Positions 27,011 to 35,489 of a stretch of 64,000 nt of DNA are shown here, one piece after another. The notes under the pieces are model-generated. The model searched no databases. It was not told the origin of the DNA and worked only from the letters and a program-made list of their open reading frames with translations. Position 1 is the first letter of the stretch; each line of letters begins with the position of its first letter. Both the position numbers and the translations under genes were made by a program. The stretch covers positions 1 to 64,000 of the forward strand of contig CAWBUW010000009.1 of assembly GCA_963792075.1 (NCBI GenBank), written 5' to 3'. The stretch is from CAWBUW01 sp963792075. Lineage in GTDB: Bacteria > Chloroflexota > Anaerolineae > Anaerolineales > UBA4823.

Positions 27011-27634
27011 CTACCGCGCCCGGCTCTCGGGTGCGAAGCGATTTAATTCTTGCACCAGGCGGTGGACGGTGGTGGATGGATTGTTCCTCGCCGGGTCATG
27101 CGGATGGTATTCTTGCAGCAGGCGCCGCGCATTGGCCAGGGCGAATGCCTGGCGCTCGATCAGGTCTTTGTAAATACAGATGTTCTTCTCATAGGGAAAG
27201 CGGAGCGATTCGGAAAGCTTCTTGTAGTATTGCGGACGATCGGTAGCAGTGTTGAAGTAACTGAAGTGAAGCAGGTACCACAATTCGAAAGCCTGGTTGG
27301 AACAGGCCACATGGATACCATTTTTCTTGGCCAGGCGTATGGCCTGGTGAACCGCCTCAGGAGCGTACTCTTCGACATCGAAGACGCACCAGACCTGATC
27401 GTAGTCTTGCCCGTTTTTGAGTTTTATCGCTTCCTGCACCACACTGACCGTGTTACGCCCTGTGCCAACGACCTGGATGCTGCGCACATCTTTTGGGACT
27501 TTGAAAGCCTCGAAATACAGCTTTTCGGTCTTCACGCCCTCGCAAACGATCAAGAAGCGCTGGACGAGATCGCGGAAATCGGCTCTCCGGCGCGAGGTGC
27601 GGCCTCTGGGAGCAGGAGGGTGTTCAGGCTTCAT
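27011..27634 (-). CDS. rloB: RloB family TOPRIM-like protein
   Basis: About 207 residues. FLIVCEGVKTEKLYFEAF supplies the N-terminal acidic motif and VWCVFDVEEY the second acidic cluster (D-x-E) of a TOPRIM-like nuclease fold; NQAFELWYLLHF is a block conserved in RloB. The ATG at 27634 overlaps the rloA stop, indicating translational coupling; an ATG at 27670 is also open. RloA/RloB pairs are found in restriction-modification and defence loci and resemble other ATPase-TOPRIM systems such as OLD/Gabija and PARIS. The defence role is inference from family and context. Confidence 0.85.
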   Translation of the reverse strand: MKPEHPPAPRGRTSRRRADFRDLVQRFLIVCEGVKTEKLYFEAFKVPKDVRSIQVVGTGRNTVSVVQEAIKLKNGQDYDQVWCVFDVEEYAPEAVHQAIRLAKKNGIHVACSNQAFELWYLLHFSYFNTATDRPQYYKKLSESLRFPYEKNICIYKDLIERQAFALANARRLLQEYHPHDPARNNPSTTVHRLVQELNRFAPESRAR

Positions 27635-28952
27635 AATCGGAGGATTCTTCGGCGATGGAGGCGGTTCCACCCTGCTGGATAGCCGCAGATAAATTCATGG
27701 GATAGGGCACCGCGCCATAACGCCCGCGCAGGTAATCTTTTTCGAAAGAGGCGTCGTTACGTGTTTTGAATTCAGCCAGCGAAAACAGGTGGCTGCTGCC
27801 AAAGCGGTCCTTCTCCGCAAACCAGATTTGATCGCGGCGGAAAAGGGAGCGGTCCAGAAAATGGGTGTCATGCGTGGTAAAGATGAGCTGGGCGCGGCGC
27901 GGGTTGCCCTCCAGCGAGTTGAACAAGCGTAATATCGCCGTGGTGATCAAAGGGTGCATGCGTGCTTCCAGCTCGTCTATGACCATAACCCGCCCGTTCA
28001 AGAGCGTATCCAGCAGTGGCCCGGCCAGGTAGAACAGCTTTTTTGTCCCCTCCGATTCGTCCTCTTCCAGGCTGAACGGCTCCTGCCCGACCGGGTTATT
28101 CTCGCCGTCATACTTCTTATGCAGGGTGTGGATGGCAACAAAGTTGCTCTTGCCTTTGAGCAAGAACGCCTTAATCTCCTCCGGCAAGGCGGGCGGGAAG
28201 GCAATTTCCGCCGGATCGATCTTTTCGGCCTGGATGTCTTGGATATCCAGGTCCAGAGCGCAGACCAGGCGCTTGATCGCCTCCCGGCGATCTGGGTCGT
28301 TCATAAATGTGTTAATGGTAAAGCCCTGGTACTCCATGTCGCTTAAGCCAGAGATGATCCCCATGCGCCGGAACCAGCCTTGCACCCGGCGGGCAATTGG
28401 ACCGTTGAACTGGGCAACCACAGAAAGGAAGAGAGCGTTGGCGCGCGTCCGTTCTGCCAGGCCCTTCCCTTCACGAAAGCTGCGCGCATTTACCTGGACG
28501 GCATTTCCCACACGATCGAACAACATCCCTTCTCGGATGGTAGGCGTCGTGTACAGCCATTCGCGGGTGATGCGTTCAGGCGTGGCTTCAAACCCATAGC
28601 GGTATTCTTGTTTCCCCAGCAGGAAGCGCACTTCAAATGATGCCGGCTGCCCCTGGCTGAGGCTGCTCAGGCGGAAGCGATCCACCCGGATAGGCTCCTC
28701 GGCCTGGGTTTCGCGCGAGGAGTTCAAGACCATCCCGCGCATAAAAGCCAGCGCTTGCACCAGGTTGCTCTTGCCGCTGGCGTTCGCTCCGTACACCCCT
28801 GCGCTGGTGAGCAGGTCGAGGTGAGGCAAGGCGGCAATCAAGTTATTTTCATCCACCGCTTTATCTTCAGACGTGATGCGGGCCGCCTCCAGGCTCAACG
28901 TGACCCGGTCACGGAAAGAGCGGAAATTGCCAAAAGAGAATTCGATTAACAT
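27624..28952 (-). CDS. rloA: RloA family AAA (SMC/ABC-like) ATPase
   Basis: A 442-residue ATPase of the AAA_15/OLD-like class. It opens with IEFSFGNFRSF, has Walker A YGANASGKSN near residues 54-62, Walker B VMVIDELEARMHP near 318 and a terminal TTHDTHFLD switch His. It should bind nucleotide and control the RloB effector. A consensus promoter (29007-29034) with an inverted repeat around its -10 box lies about 50 bases upstream. rloB overlaps its 3' end. Confidence 0.87.
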   Translation of the reverse strand: MLIEFSFGNFRSFRDRVTLSLEAARITSEDKAVDENNLIAALPHLDLLTSAGVYGANASGKSNLVQALAFMRGMVLNSSRETQAEEPIRVDRFRLSSLSQGQPASFEVRFLLGKQEYRYGFEATPERITREWLYTTPTIREGMLFDRVGNAVQVNARSFREGKGLAERTRANALFLSVVAQFNGPIARRVQGWFRRMGIISGLSDMEYQGFTINTFMNDPDRREAIKRLVCALDLDIQDIQAEKIDPAEIAFPPALPEEIKAFLLKGKSNFVAIHTLHKKYDGENNPVGQEPFSLEEDESEGTKKLFYLAGPLLDTLLNGRVMVIDELEARMHPLITTAILRLFNSLEGNPRRAQLIFTTHDTHFLDRSLFRRDQIWFAEKDRFGSSHLFSLAEFKTRNDASFEKDYLRGRYGAVPYPMNLSAAIQQGGTASIAEESSDYEA

Positions 28953-28998
28953 GGCCCGTTCCTGTATTCTATTTGAGTTATTTACGGAATTTTCTCAG

Positions 28999-29034
28999 AT
29001 ATTGATATTATACGTCAATATTGGGCCATGTCAA
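28999..29034 (-). promoter_or_regulatory. consensus promoter with operator-like inverted repeat for rloAB
   Basis: On the minus strand: perfect TTGACA (29029-29034), 16 bp spacer, perfect TATAAT (29007-29012). A 7-bp inverted repeat ATATTGA/TCAATAT (28999-29005 and 29015-29021) straddles the -10 box, a classical repressor position. It is the only fully consensus promoter I see in the window. The remaining spacer to 29316 holds no gene that I recognise. Confidence 0.75.
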
Positions 29035-29316
29035 CCAGCGCTTGCTGCCTGGCGGGTTCCCTGCTCGTCGTCGGCAAATTCCTGCTCTGCGTGGATTCCG
29101 CCAGGGGAAGAATGTTACGAGGCGATGGGGATGGCAGGGCGACCAGGGCGATATCCGGATAACGCATGGAGGGATAGATTATCCTTAAATAAAGTAGAAT
29201 ATCATGACGTATTAAGTCTATAGCATTTTAAGCGATATCTCAAGAATTACAATAAGATTACTTCTTAGTTGGCAAATCAATGAAAAATATTCGTTCAAAA
29301 GGAGAAAGGAATTCGA

Positions 29317-29703
29317 ATGAGTGACTTAAAATGGGATCAGTCGAAAGAATACTTTATTGCTTATAGTTTCTTAATCAATGCCGCCCAACACCAAGGCTTT
29401 ACCACTTATCAGGAGATTGCCCAGGCAATTGGTTTGCCTACTGCTGGCAGTTATTTGAGTTCACAGATTGGTGAAATCCTGGGCATCATTTCTGCCAATG
29501 AAAAAAAACAGGGCCGCCCGATGCTGAGCGCTATTGCGGTTGGCACCAGTGGCAAACCTGGAGGAGGATTTATCCCCTGGGCGAAGGATTTAGGCTTTTT
29601 CCGAGAGGGCGATGATGAGCAGTCCTTTTGGGCAGATGAGTGCAAGAAGGTTTATAAGGAATGGAAGATTTCCTACCGCATCAGCCATACAAAAACAACT
29701 TAG
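29317..29703 (+). CDS. small winged-helix protein, MGMT DNA-binding-domain-like, unknown function
   Basis: A 128-residue protein. The block TTYQEIAQAIGLPTAGSYLSSQIGEILG, then GRPMLSAIAV and GKPGGGF parallels the DNA-binding domain of methylguanine methyltransferases (TYGEIA...GNP...), but the PCHR active site is absent. It is therefore an alkyltransferase-like DNA-binding fold at most. GGAGAAAGG precedes the ATG. It lies convergent to a degraded gene and next to two defence loci; I infer a role in DNA metabolism or defence but cannot name one. Confidence 0.6.
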   Translation: MSDLKWDQSKEYFIAYSFLINAAQHQGFTTYQEIAQAIGLPTAGSYLSSQIGEILGIISANEKKQGRPMLSAIAVGTSGKPGGGFIPWAKDLGFFREGDDEQSFWADECKKVYKEWKISYRISHTKTT

Positions 29704-30006
29704 AAGAAATCGCCTATTTTTGGCGCCGCCAATTCCAGGATGAGATGGTGACCGGTGAATATCCCTGGCATGCGGGCGATGATGGCAGGGAGTTGGGCAT
29801 AAAGCGCACTGAAGTCGTGTACAGGCATTGTGGGCCTCTAGTTCATACCAGTGCAAGATACTGATGATGTATTTCGAAAAGCGGGTGTAGTCCATGATCT
29901 CCGACCGGCGGATTTTGCCATTCATATAATCGGGCCAAATTTGCCAAAGCGCCTGGAAATCCTTCTGAGGAATATGTTGGGTAGTCTTAGCTTCGGGCAT
30001 ATCCAC
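29700..30006 (-). pseudogene. degraded hypothetical gene, two frames
   Basis: The frame from 30006 reads convincingly for about 60 residues (DFQALWQIWPDYMNGK, DYTRFSKYIISILHWYELEAH) and then loses protein character. A second frame opens at 29828 (MPVHDFSALYAQLPAIIARM) and runs 42 codons to a stop at 29700, touching the stop of the convergent gene. They may be pieces of one gene broken by a frameshift or two fragments. I do not recognise the family. The open frame to 29590 is mostly antisense shadow. Confidence 0.4.
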
Positions 30007-30131
30007 AGAAATCGTGGCTTGGGTGAGATGAGTAATTGTTAAATTCGTGCCCTAATATTCTTTGAGCATGGTCCAATTCTGGGTGATTTGACCCGAATGC
30101 ATCAATAAAGCAATCCTCCAAAGACTGATCA

Positions 30132-31358
30132 TTATTCTTTTACTTCTGGTAATTGTTCCAACAATGATTCTTTCCTGAATTCTTTCCATCCGGTATTCGC
30201 AGCAGCCCGAGGCAATACCCACCGCTGCATCGCAGCTTTGCAGATTTCTTCTGCTGGATATATCAAAAGGTTAGCTAGTTCCACCTCTCCGCGCAAGTAT
30301 TCCTTGTAATTTTCAGCAAGGGGGCTCGCATATACCTCGCGATGTATCCCGTGATGTATCAATTCATCGTCTAGTCCCAGACGTTTAAGACCCACCCGAG
30401 TGACTCGCATGCGCCAATTCGGCCCGTCCCCATATTGGTGCCCGTTTGCGTAAGAATGTCCCTCAAGCGCTAACATAGCTCTCAGGCGCTCAAAGAGCTC
30501 GTTTGAAATCTGAAAATGTCCATATCCGCGGGTTTCGCCGATTTTCTTGAAGTTGACTAAGGCGGTCCCATCTTGAACCAGCTTGAGACGGTTATAAAGC
30601 GATGAGCGGCCTAATGCAGAAGTCACTGTGATCAGAACCAAGTGGGGTGATTTTTGTTTCTTGCTGATTATCCCGGTTACATCCTTATACCGCTCAGTAA
30701 AAAAGATATTTACTTCTTTAGAACCCATGAGGGATGCAACCAACTTTCCTCCCAAAAGCTGGTTGTAGGGTGGGACAGCCCCGACGACATAAGCATCCAT
30801 GACATTTACAAGCCGAGCCCGGCGATCGTTTGCATTCCATCCAATCATTTGATCCCGACATTTAAGGTTGAAAACCGGATCCCCGAGCGCAAAGATACCT
30901 ATCAGCTTGCCATTGCTACGGTCTTTTACCAGAAAACGTATTCGCCGCCCATACCCTTGAGATACTGGCACCGTCCACAGTAAACAGGCAAAACGAAACA
31001 ATCGTCCGGTCTCGTCCTGGCTATTGACCGGCACTAACTCGGGATCAATTGAGGCCGGGTTTACTTCGTCGCCGTTGGCAAAGAAGCGCATCAGATCCTT
31101 GATTGATGGTTTGAGGGCTTTATATTCTCGCTGGAATTTTTCGTTGCGTTGATGAGCATGGCTTGCTCGGATCGTATCTTTGCTCATGCTGCCATTGCTG
31201 CTGCTGCCATTGAGCGCCGGTAACTTTAATGCTGCAAAATGGTCGATAATATCCGCTCGCAGTTGTTCGATCAGGTCTGGAGGAATTGTTGATATCGGGG
31301 ATGAATCCGCCGATGGATCTATTGCAATGCTTTGTATAGCGGTAGTTTCAACGGTCAT
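30132..31358 (-). CDS. druA: Druantia DruA-like protein (DUF4338)
   Basis: A 408-residue protein. Recognisable DUF4338 blocks: YGRRIRFLVKDRSNGKLIGIFALGDPVF, MIGWNANDRRARLVNVMDAYVVGAVPPYN, GGKLVASL, and LVLITVTSALGRSSLYNRL followed by GYGHFQIS. This domain defines DruA of the Druantia anti-phage system; its biochemical activity is not known to me. The first 60 residues are Ser/Ala-rich and variable. It is the last gene of a tight minus-strand operon, 35 bases after the small gene at 31394, which also holds a DruE-like helicase. Confidence 0.85.
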   Translation of the reverse strand: MTVETTAIQSIAIDPSADSSPISTIPPDLIEQLRADIIDHFAALKLPALNGSSSNGSMSKDTIRASHAHQRNEKFQREYKALKPSIKDLMRFFANGDEVNPASIDPELVPVNSQDETGRLFRFACLLWTVPVSQGYGRRIRFLVKDRSNGKLIGIFALGDPVFNLKCRDQMIGWNANDRRARLVNVMDAYVVGAVPPYNQLLGGKLVASLMGSKEVNIFFTERYKDVTGIISKKQKSPHLVLITVTSALGRSSLYNRLKLVQDGTALVNFKKIGETRGYGHFQISNELFERLRAMLALEGHSYANGHQYGDGPNWRMRVTRVGLKRLGLDDELIHHGIHREVYASPLAENYKEYLRGEVELANLLIYPAEEICKAAMQRWVLPRAAANTGWKEFRKESLLEQLPEVKE

Positions 31359-31393
31359 TGATGGGGCATAACTCCTTTATTATCCGAGTGAGT

Positions 31394-31651
31394 TCAAACC
31401 AGCAGGAAGATCTCGGTCGTATCATACACCTGAACAGTCGGTTGGTTGAGTGCACCTTTTAACGATGCGTCCAGGACTCGCACAGTCTGGCCGGTTTTAG
31501 CATTGACTAAGTGTGGAAAGCGTTCTTGTGGGACGATTAGGCGGATTTTGATGCCCTTCCAATAGATAAGAAGCCTCCAATAATGCTCGGTTAAACCGCA
31601 ACTCTCAATGTGTCCCTCAAACCCCAAGGTGGCTTTCTCTTTAGCTTTCAT
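31394..31651 (-). CDS. small beta-rich hypothetical protein in the Druantia-like operon
   Basis: An 85-residue protein with alternating short strands (HYWRLLIYWKGIKIRLIV, QTVRVLDASLKG) suggestive of a small barrel. The ATG at 31651 overlaps the end of the Cas4-like nuclease gene by 11 bases, so the two are translationally coupled. An alternative is that it was once the C-terminal part of that nuclease. No family recognised. Confidence 0.6.
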   Translation of the reverse strand: MKAKEKATLGFEGHIESCGLTEHYWRLLIYWKGIKIRLIVPQERFPHLVNAKTGQTVRVLDASLKGALNQPTVQVYDTTEIFLLV

Positions 31652-32567
31652 GAGTATTTTTTCTGAAGTTCTGCCAGTTCCAAAAAGGTCGGCACCAGGG
31701 GCGGTACTCACAGACTTTGCATATGTCACCTGGCATACCTATTTCATAGGCCCGCTTGTTTTCTTCCAGTTCGTGGATAAGTGCCACAGCTTCAGCGACC
31801 ACCTGTCGACAAATATCCTCCTCGATTGGAACTTGGTAGAACGTCCCTTTCATCGGGTAGAAGACTTGGCCTTCTACCGGCCACTCGCCAGTTGTCTCAT
31901 ACCAGAGATAGGCATAGAGCTGAATTTGACGGGCATACCGCTCTGGAAGATCATCGCGATAAGCGGATTTGTAGTCAACCAGCTGGATTCCTTCTGAGAT
32001 CAGTTCAACACGATCGATGCGGCCTCGAAAGACCAGATCTTTCGATTGAACAGTGACTTCACAAGCGGGCAGTTCTAAGGGGACTTGGGCAAGTTCTCGG
32101 CTTTTTCTAGCCAGGTTTGGTTGGCTTGTTATATTTTTATTTCCTGACTTCACTTGCCCATGAGACTGAAGACTTCCATAACGACGAATTGCTTCTGCCA
32201 TCACCGCTTCCAATGCCCGATTGATCCGAATTGAATCCCATTGGAGAGGTGCTTCGCGAAGATGTTCGGCAGATTGCGCCTTTTGTGCCTCCAATTCGGC
32301 ATAAAAGCGTCGCATCGCTTCTTCAGCGATTATCTCCATACTCCTTTCATGGATCGGCTGCTCGCTGAGGGATTGCAGTGTTTTGTGCAGTGCAGTTCCG
32401 ATCCGCGCCGCCACACCTAACCGCCTTTCATAACCAGGAGACACATCGAAGCAGCTACGCAGAGGACAGGAGCGCATCACCTCAATAGCTGTTGGTCCAT
32501 AAGGCGGCTCTGGTCGACCAGTGGGGGGCCAGGAGTATCGAACGGAAAGAGTGTAGTCGAAAGACAT
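31641..32567 (-). CDS. Cas4-like PD-(D/E)XK nuclease with Fe-S cysteines
   Basis: A 308-residue RecB/Cas4-type nuclease. Motifs: GTALH (His61), GRID (Asp185), LVDYKS (Asp198-x-Lys200) and RQIQLYAYLW (Gln214/216, Tyr218). Cysteines 34 or 39 near the N-terminus and CKVCEYRPWC (Cys283, 286, 292) at the C-terminus match the four-cysteine [4Fe-4S] arrangement of Cas4 and AddB. The start is seven bases after the DruE-like stop. No cas1/cas2 or CRISPR array is present, so I infer that this is the nuclease of the Druantia-like operon. Confidence 0.85.
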   Translation of the reverse strand: MSFDYTLSVRYSWPPTGRPEPPYGPTAIEVMRSCPLRSCFDVSPGYERRLGVAARIGTALHKTLQSLSEQPIHERSMEIIAEEAMRRFYAELEAQKAQSAEHLREAPLQWDSIRINRALEAVMAEAIRRYGSLQSHGQVKSGNKNITSQPNLARKSRELAQVPLELPACEVTVQSKDLVFRGRIDRVELISEGIQLVDYKSAYRDDLPERYARQIQLYAYLWYETTGEWPVEGQVFYPMKGTFYQVPIEEDICRQVVAEAVALIHELEENKRAYEIGMPGDICKVCEYRPWCRPFWNWQNFRKNTHES

Positions 32568-32574
32568 AAAGCTA

Positions 32575-35079
32575 TTAGTATCCTACGTTAGGGTCTATGA
32601 GGAGGTGATCTAGCACCCAGAAGGGGCGGCGTTCAAGATCGAATGAAGTGTGTATGGCCGCGCGGATCCCTGACTGTTCCAGCATACTTAGGGTTTGTTG
32701 GTTACTCGGCCATGCATGCATGGGGTGGATAACCCATAGACCGAATTTCTGACCGGTTCTGTCTTGAAGAACCAGAGGCAAATATTGGCCAGAAACCGTT
32801 GTGGGCTCGAGGATTTGCCAGCCAGCTCCTCGGGCGTATTCTGCTAAGCCCTTGCTATAGAATTCGGCTTCTTTTTTGGTAATCACTGGTTTCTGATTCC
32901 GGAGGAGATATTGCAGTACCGCGGTCCCCAAGTGGCGATCCAGGATCGGGTGATTAAACTGATTTCGGTAATCATAGATACAGTGATAACACGCTCCCTT
33001 GCACTTAGGATTTGGGCAATTTTCCCCTAATTCCAACGCCTTTTCCAAGATTTTCTGCAGGTTTTGATCAATCCCTCGTGCATAACCAGCGCCACCTGGT
33101 ACATCATCGTAAAGATAAACTTCACCATGCACCCGATTGGCCGCGCGCCTGACAGCGCGCACTCCTACCTTGATTTCATCTGGATCAACCTGGAGATAGA
33201 GCGCAGAAGCATTTGCGACCAGTGTACCAAAGGATGTCCAAACCGCCTGGCCTGCTTTGGATAGGAAAGATGCATCTAAATCGGGTGTGAGGTCTACGCC
33301 AAGTAAAACGACTTCTGAATGGAATTTATATCCCAGTATAGGCATGTGTTGGAAATCAAACTTATTGGGGCATGGGGAACCGTGGCGCGGACCCTTGACT
33401 CTTCCGAAGTGCGGCGGGATATCGGCTGGATAGGTGTGTTCCTGTGGATCTTGCGGGTCTAAAGCCCGGCCGCAGGTGTGGCAAATCATAAAACCGGGAT
33501 TTTGGAAATCTTTGCCCCGATTGTATGTAAACAAGTCACCAACTCGCACATAGGTATACAGGTTTGGAGCAAACGGAGCACGACTACGGCCCACACTGAA
33601 GGCTGATTGACCAATCACCAAGCGAGCCAGTGAAATGGAGCCGCCTCGATCCGCTCCTCCTCCCTTGTACTCCTCTGCACCTGCATGTTCCAGAGCAGAA
33701 TCAACCGTAAAACCGGGTGGGCGCAGATAAGGATATACAGAAAGGATTGGGCTACCACACTCCTTACAGAAATCTGGAGGTTGTATTCCTATAGAGATAA
33801 GCTCAATTGATTTGCAACTCTGGCATTCGATCAGTTGACCTAGCGGATGATAATCTGGTTGTTTGTTATAGGGATCGTACAATCCTACACTTGTATATTT
33901 ATAGGTCTTTGGAAACTCCATCCGAATTACCTGAGAGCCTGGCACGTATTCGGACAAAGCGATCTGGAGCTCTCGCTGCATGGCATCACCACTGGGCATA
34001 TCACCCCACATGGAGAAAGCACTCTGGAAGGAAGGAATTGATAACGAAACCACATCGATCGGGAAGGCATATTTAGGCAGGAGACCACTACTGATTAGTT
34101 CCTCAAACAAATCGTCATTGATCTTAGCCCCATTGACGACTTCTTGCACTTCATTCACTAATTCATCTAACCAGTCCTCGAGATCACCATGCAAGGAGCT
34201 ATGGCTGATTTTACGTGTGCGATCCAGGATTGTTGCCCGGTTCGCTCCCAAGTATTGGTGTAGTTTGTCAGCTGTCATTTTGTTTGCAAAGTCACCCACT
34301 AATCCCCAGACCTTGAATAGACCTCCACCAGTTGTGCCGGGATTATGTTTGAAGAAAAAATCTTGTAACACCAGCGCTCGGAAGTGCCGATGAGCAATTT
34401 CTTGATTTCCTAAATAGAGAGCCGGCACCCGTGGTGGACGACTGACAATCTCAGGTGGGTTGGCGAAATAATACTGGTCATGGGATCGTTGATTAGCGAA
34501 GGAAATAACCGTCGCGATGGCTGAGCCACGCCGCCCAGCCCGGCCAGCCCGTTGTTGGTAATTTGAAACTGTTGGAGGAATATTCCGCATGGCCACGCAA
34601 AGCAAGCTCCCGATATCAATACCCATTTCCATGGTAGTAGTCACAGAAAGCACATCAATCCGTTTGTCTTTCGGGTTCTGATCATCATGAAATAAATCCT
34701 GGAACCAGCGCTCAAAATTGCGCGCTTCGGTACCTTTGATCTGTGCAGTATGCTCTGCCACGCGTAGTGGGTACGGATCTTCAAACGGATTAGCTGGGTC
34801 AATGTAATGAGCCGAACGATGAAAATAATTATGTACAGAGGTAGCTGAAATCTTCTGCGTAGGCTGGCCACAGCGAGTACAAACATTTAAAACTGTCTCA
34901 CTCATTATGTAACCACAAGCCCGGCATTTAAACAGCTCACATCCGATCGGGTGCAGCTCAAAAACGTCAACCCGAATACCGTATGGAACCTTCCCATTAT
35001 CCAATGTCCTCCCAGCAGGGGTTAACGTTTTAACCCGATCAAAGCATCCCATAATGGCTGACGCAACCATGAAAGCCAT
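32575..35079 (-). CDS. druE: DruE-like helicase, C-terminal segment (motifs V-VI and DUF1998)
   Basis: An 834-residue frame that lacks a natural start and continues the helicase encoded upstream. It carries SF2 motif V (DVLSVTTTMEMGIDIG) and motif VI (QQRAGRAGRRG), several zinc-binding pairs (CRACGYIM/CTRCGQ, CQSC/CKECG, CHTCG) and the DUF1998/MZB signature CPNPKCKGACYHCIYDYRNQ with HPILDRHLG. The frame is the same as that of the 35464-38151 segment, so the middle segment is bounded by compensating single-base changes. A DruE/MrfA-type helicase probably translocates on DNA. Confidence 0.82.
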   Translation of the reverse strand: MAFMVASAIMGCFDRVKTLTPAGRTLDNGKVPYGIRVDVFELHPIGCELFKCRACGYIMSETVLNVCTRCGQPTQKISATSVHNYFHRSAHYIDPANPFEDPYPLRVAEHTAQIKGTEARNFERWFQDLFHDDQNPKDKRIDVLSVTTTMEMGIDIGSLLCVAMRNIPPTVSNYQQRAGRAGRRGSAIATVISFANQRSHDQYYFANPPEIVSRPPRVPALYLGNQEIAHRHFRALVLQDFFFKHNPGTTGGGLFKVWGLVGDFANKMTADKLHQYLGANRATILDRTRKISHSSLHGDLEDWLDELVNEVQEVVNGAKINDDLFEELISSGLLPKYAFPIDVVSLSIPSFQSAFSMWGDMPSGDAMQRELQIALSEYVPGSQVIRMEFPKTYKYTSVGLYDPYNKQPDYHPLGQLIECQSCKSIELISIGIQPPDFCKECGSPILSVYPYLRPPGFTVDSALEHAGAEEYKGGGADRGGSISLARLVIGQSAFSVGRSRAPFAPNLYTYVRVGDLFTYNRGKDFQNPGFMICHTCGRALDPQDPQEHTYPADIPPHFGRVKGPRHGSPCPNKFDFQHMPILGYKFHSEVVLLGVDLTPDLDASFLSKAGQAVWTSFGTLVANASALYLQVDPDEIKVGVRAVRRAANRVHGEVYLYDDVPGGAGYARGIDQNLQKILEKALELGENCPNPKCKGACYHCIYDYRNQFNHPILDRHLGTAVLQYLLRNQKPVITKKEAEFYSKGLAEYARGAGWQILEPTTVSGQYLPLVLQDRTGQKFGLWVIHPMHAWPSNQQTLSMLEQSGIRAAIHTSFDLERRPFWVLDHLLIDPNVGY

Positions 35080-35489
35080 CGGTCAGCTTCAGCTTTATTC
35101 TTAAAGCGCCCAGCTTGGACAAGTGCGCGAGATACTGCAAATACATACCGTCCCAACTTTCGGTACGATCTAAAGTTATAGGGAATATTATTAAAACCAT
35201 GCTTTGAATCCCCCCAAAAAATTCGCTTGCGTTCGAACGGGCGAACCTTATCAGATGACCAATCCCAAGGTTTGATCGGCTCAGGGGGGAGTAGGATATT
35301 TTCAGTTGCTAATATGCGTACGATTGAGCGCAGGAAAACCTGGGTTTCTTGTTCGGTTAACGGTGCAAAAGATCCCTGCCCACTAAGCTTTACATGCCAA
35401 CTTGCTAAGCCGAGGGGTTCCAACGAAAACTCATCTTCAGTCAACTCTTTGCGCAAGGAAAGGTTAAAAATACTCCTCCGCTTTTGCAT
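35022..35489 (-). CDS. druE: DruE-like helicase, middle segment in a shifted frame
   Basis: A 155-residue frame between helicase motifs IV and V. It overlaps the upstream segment by 26 bases and the downstream one by 58. Reading on from ...EEYF to NLSLRKELTEDEF requires skipping one T at a five-T run near 35467; returning to DRVKTLTPAG needs a -1 change near 35035-35045. Without these two shifts the protein would be continuous. Not an independent gene in my view. Confidence 0.65.
   Translation of the reverse strand: MQKRRSIFNLSLRKELTEDEFSLEPLGLASWHVKLSGQGSFAPLTEQETQVFLRSIVRILATENILLPPEPIKPWDWSSDKVRPFERKRIFWGDSKHGFNNIPYNFRSYRKLGRYVFAVSRALVQAGRFKNKAEADRWLSWLRQPLWDALIGLKR

Noticed and set aside
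26426..28510. An 18-base identity (CCTGGACGGCATTTCCCA) between REP-like copy 2 and rloA
   Set aside because: No flanking similarity and no second shared block; it can be explained by chance or by a common codon run.
28999..29316. A minus-strand 50-codon frame (MRYPDIALVALPSPSP) upstream of rloA
   Set aside because: No ribosome site and no recognisable family; it overlaps the rloAB promoter.
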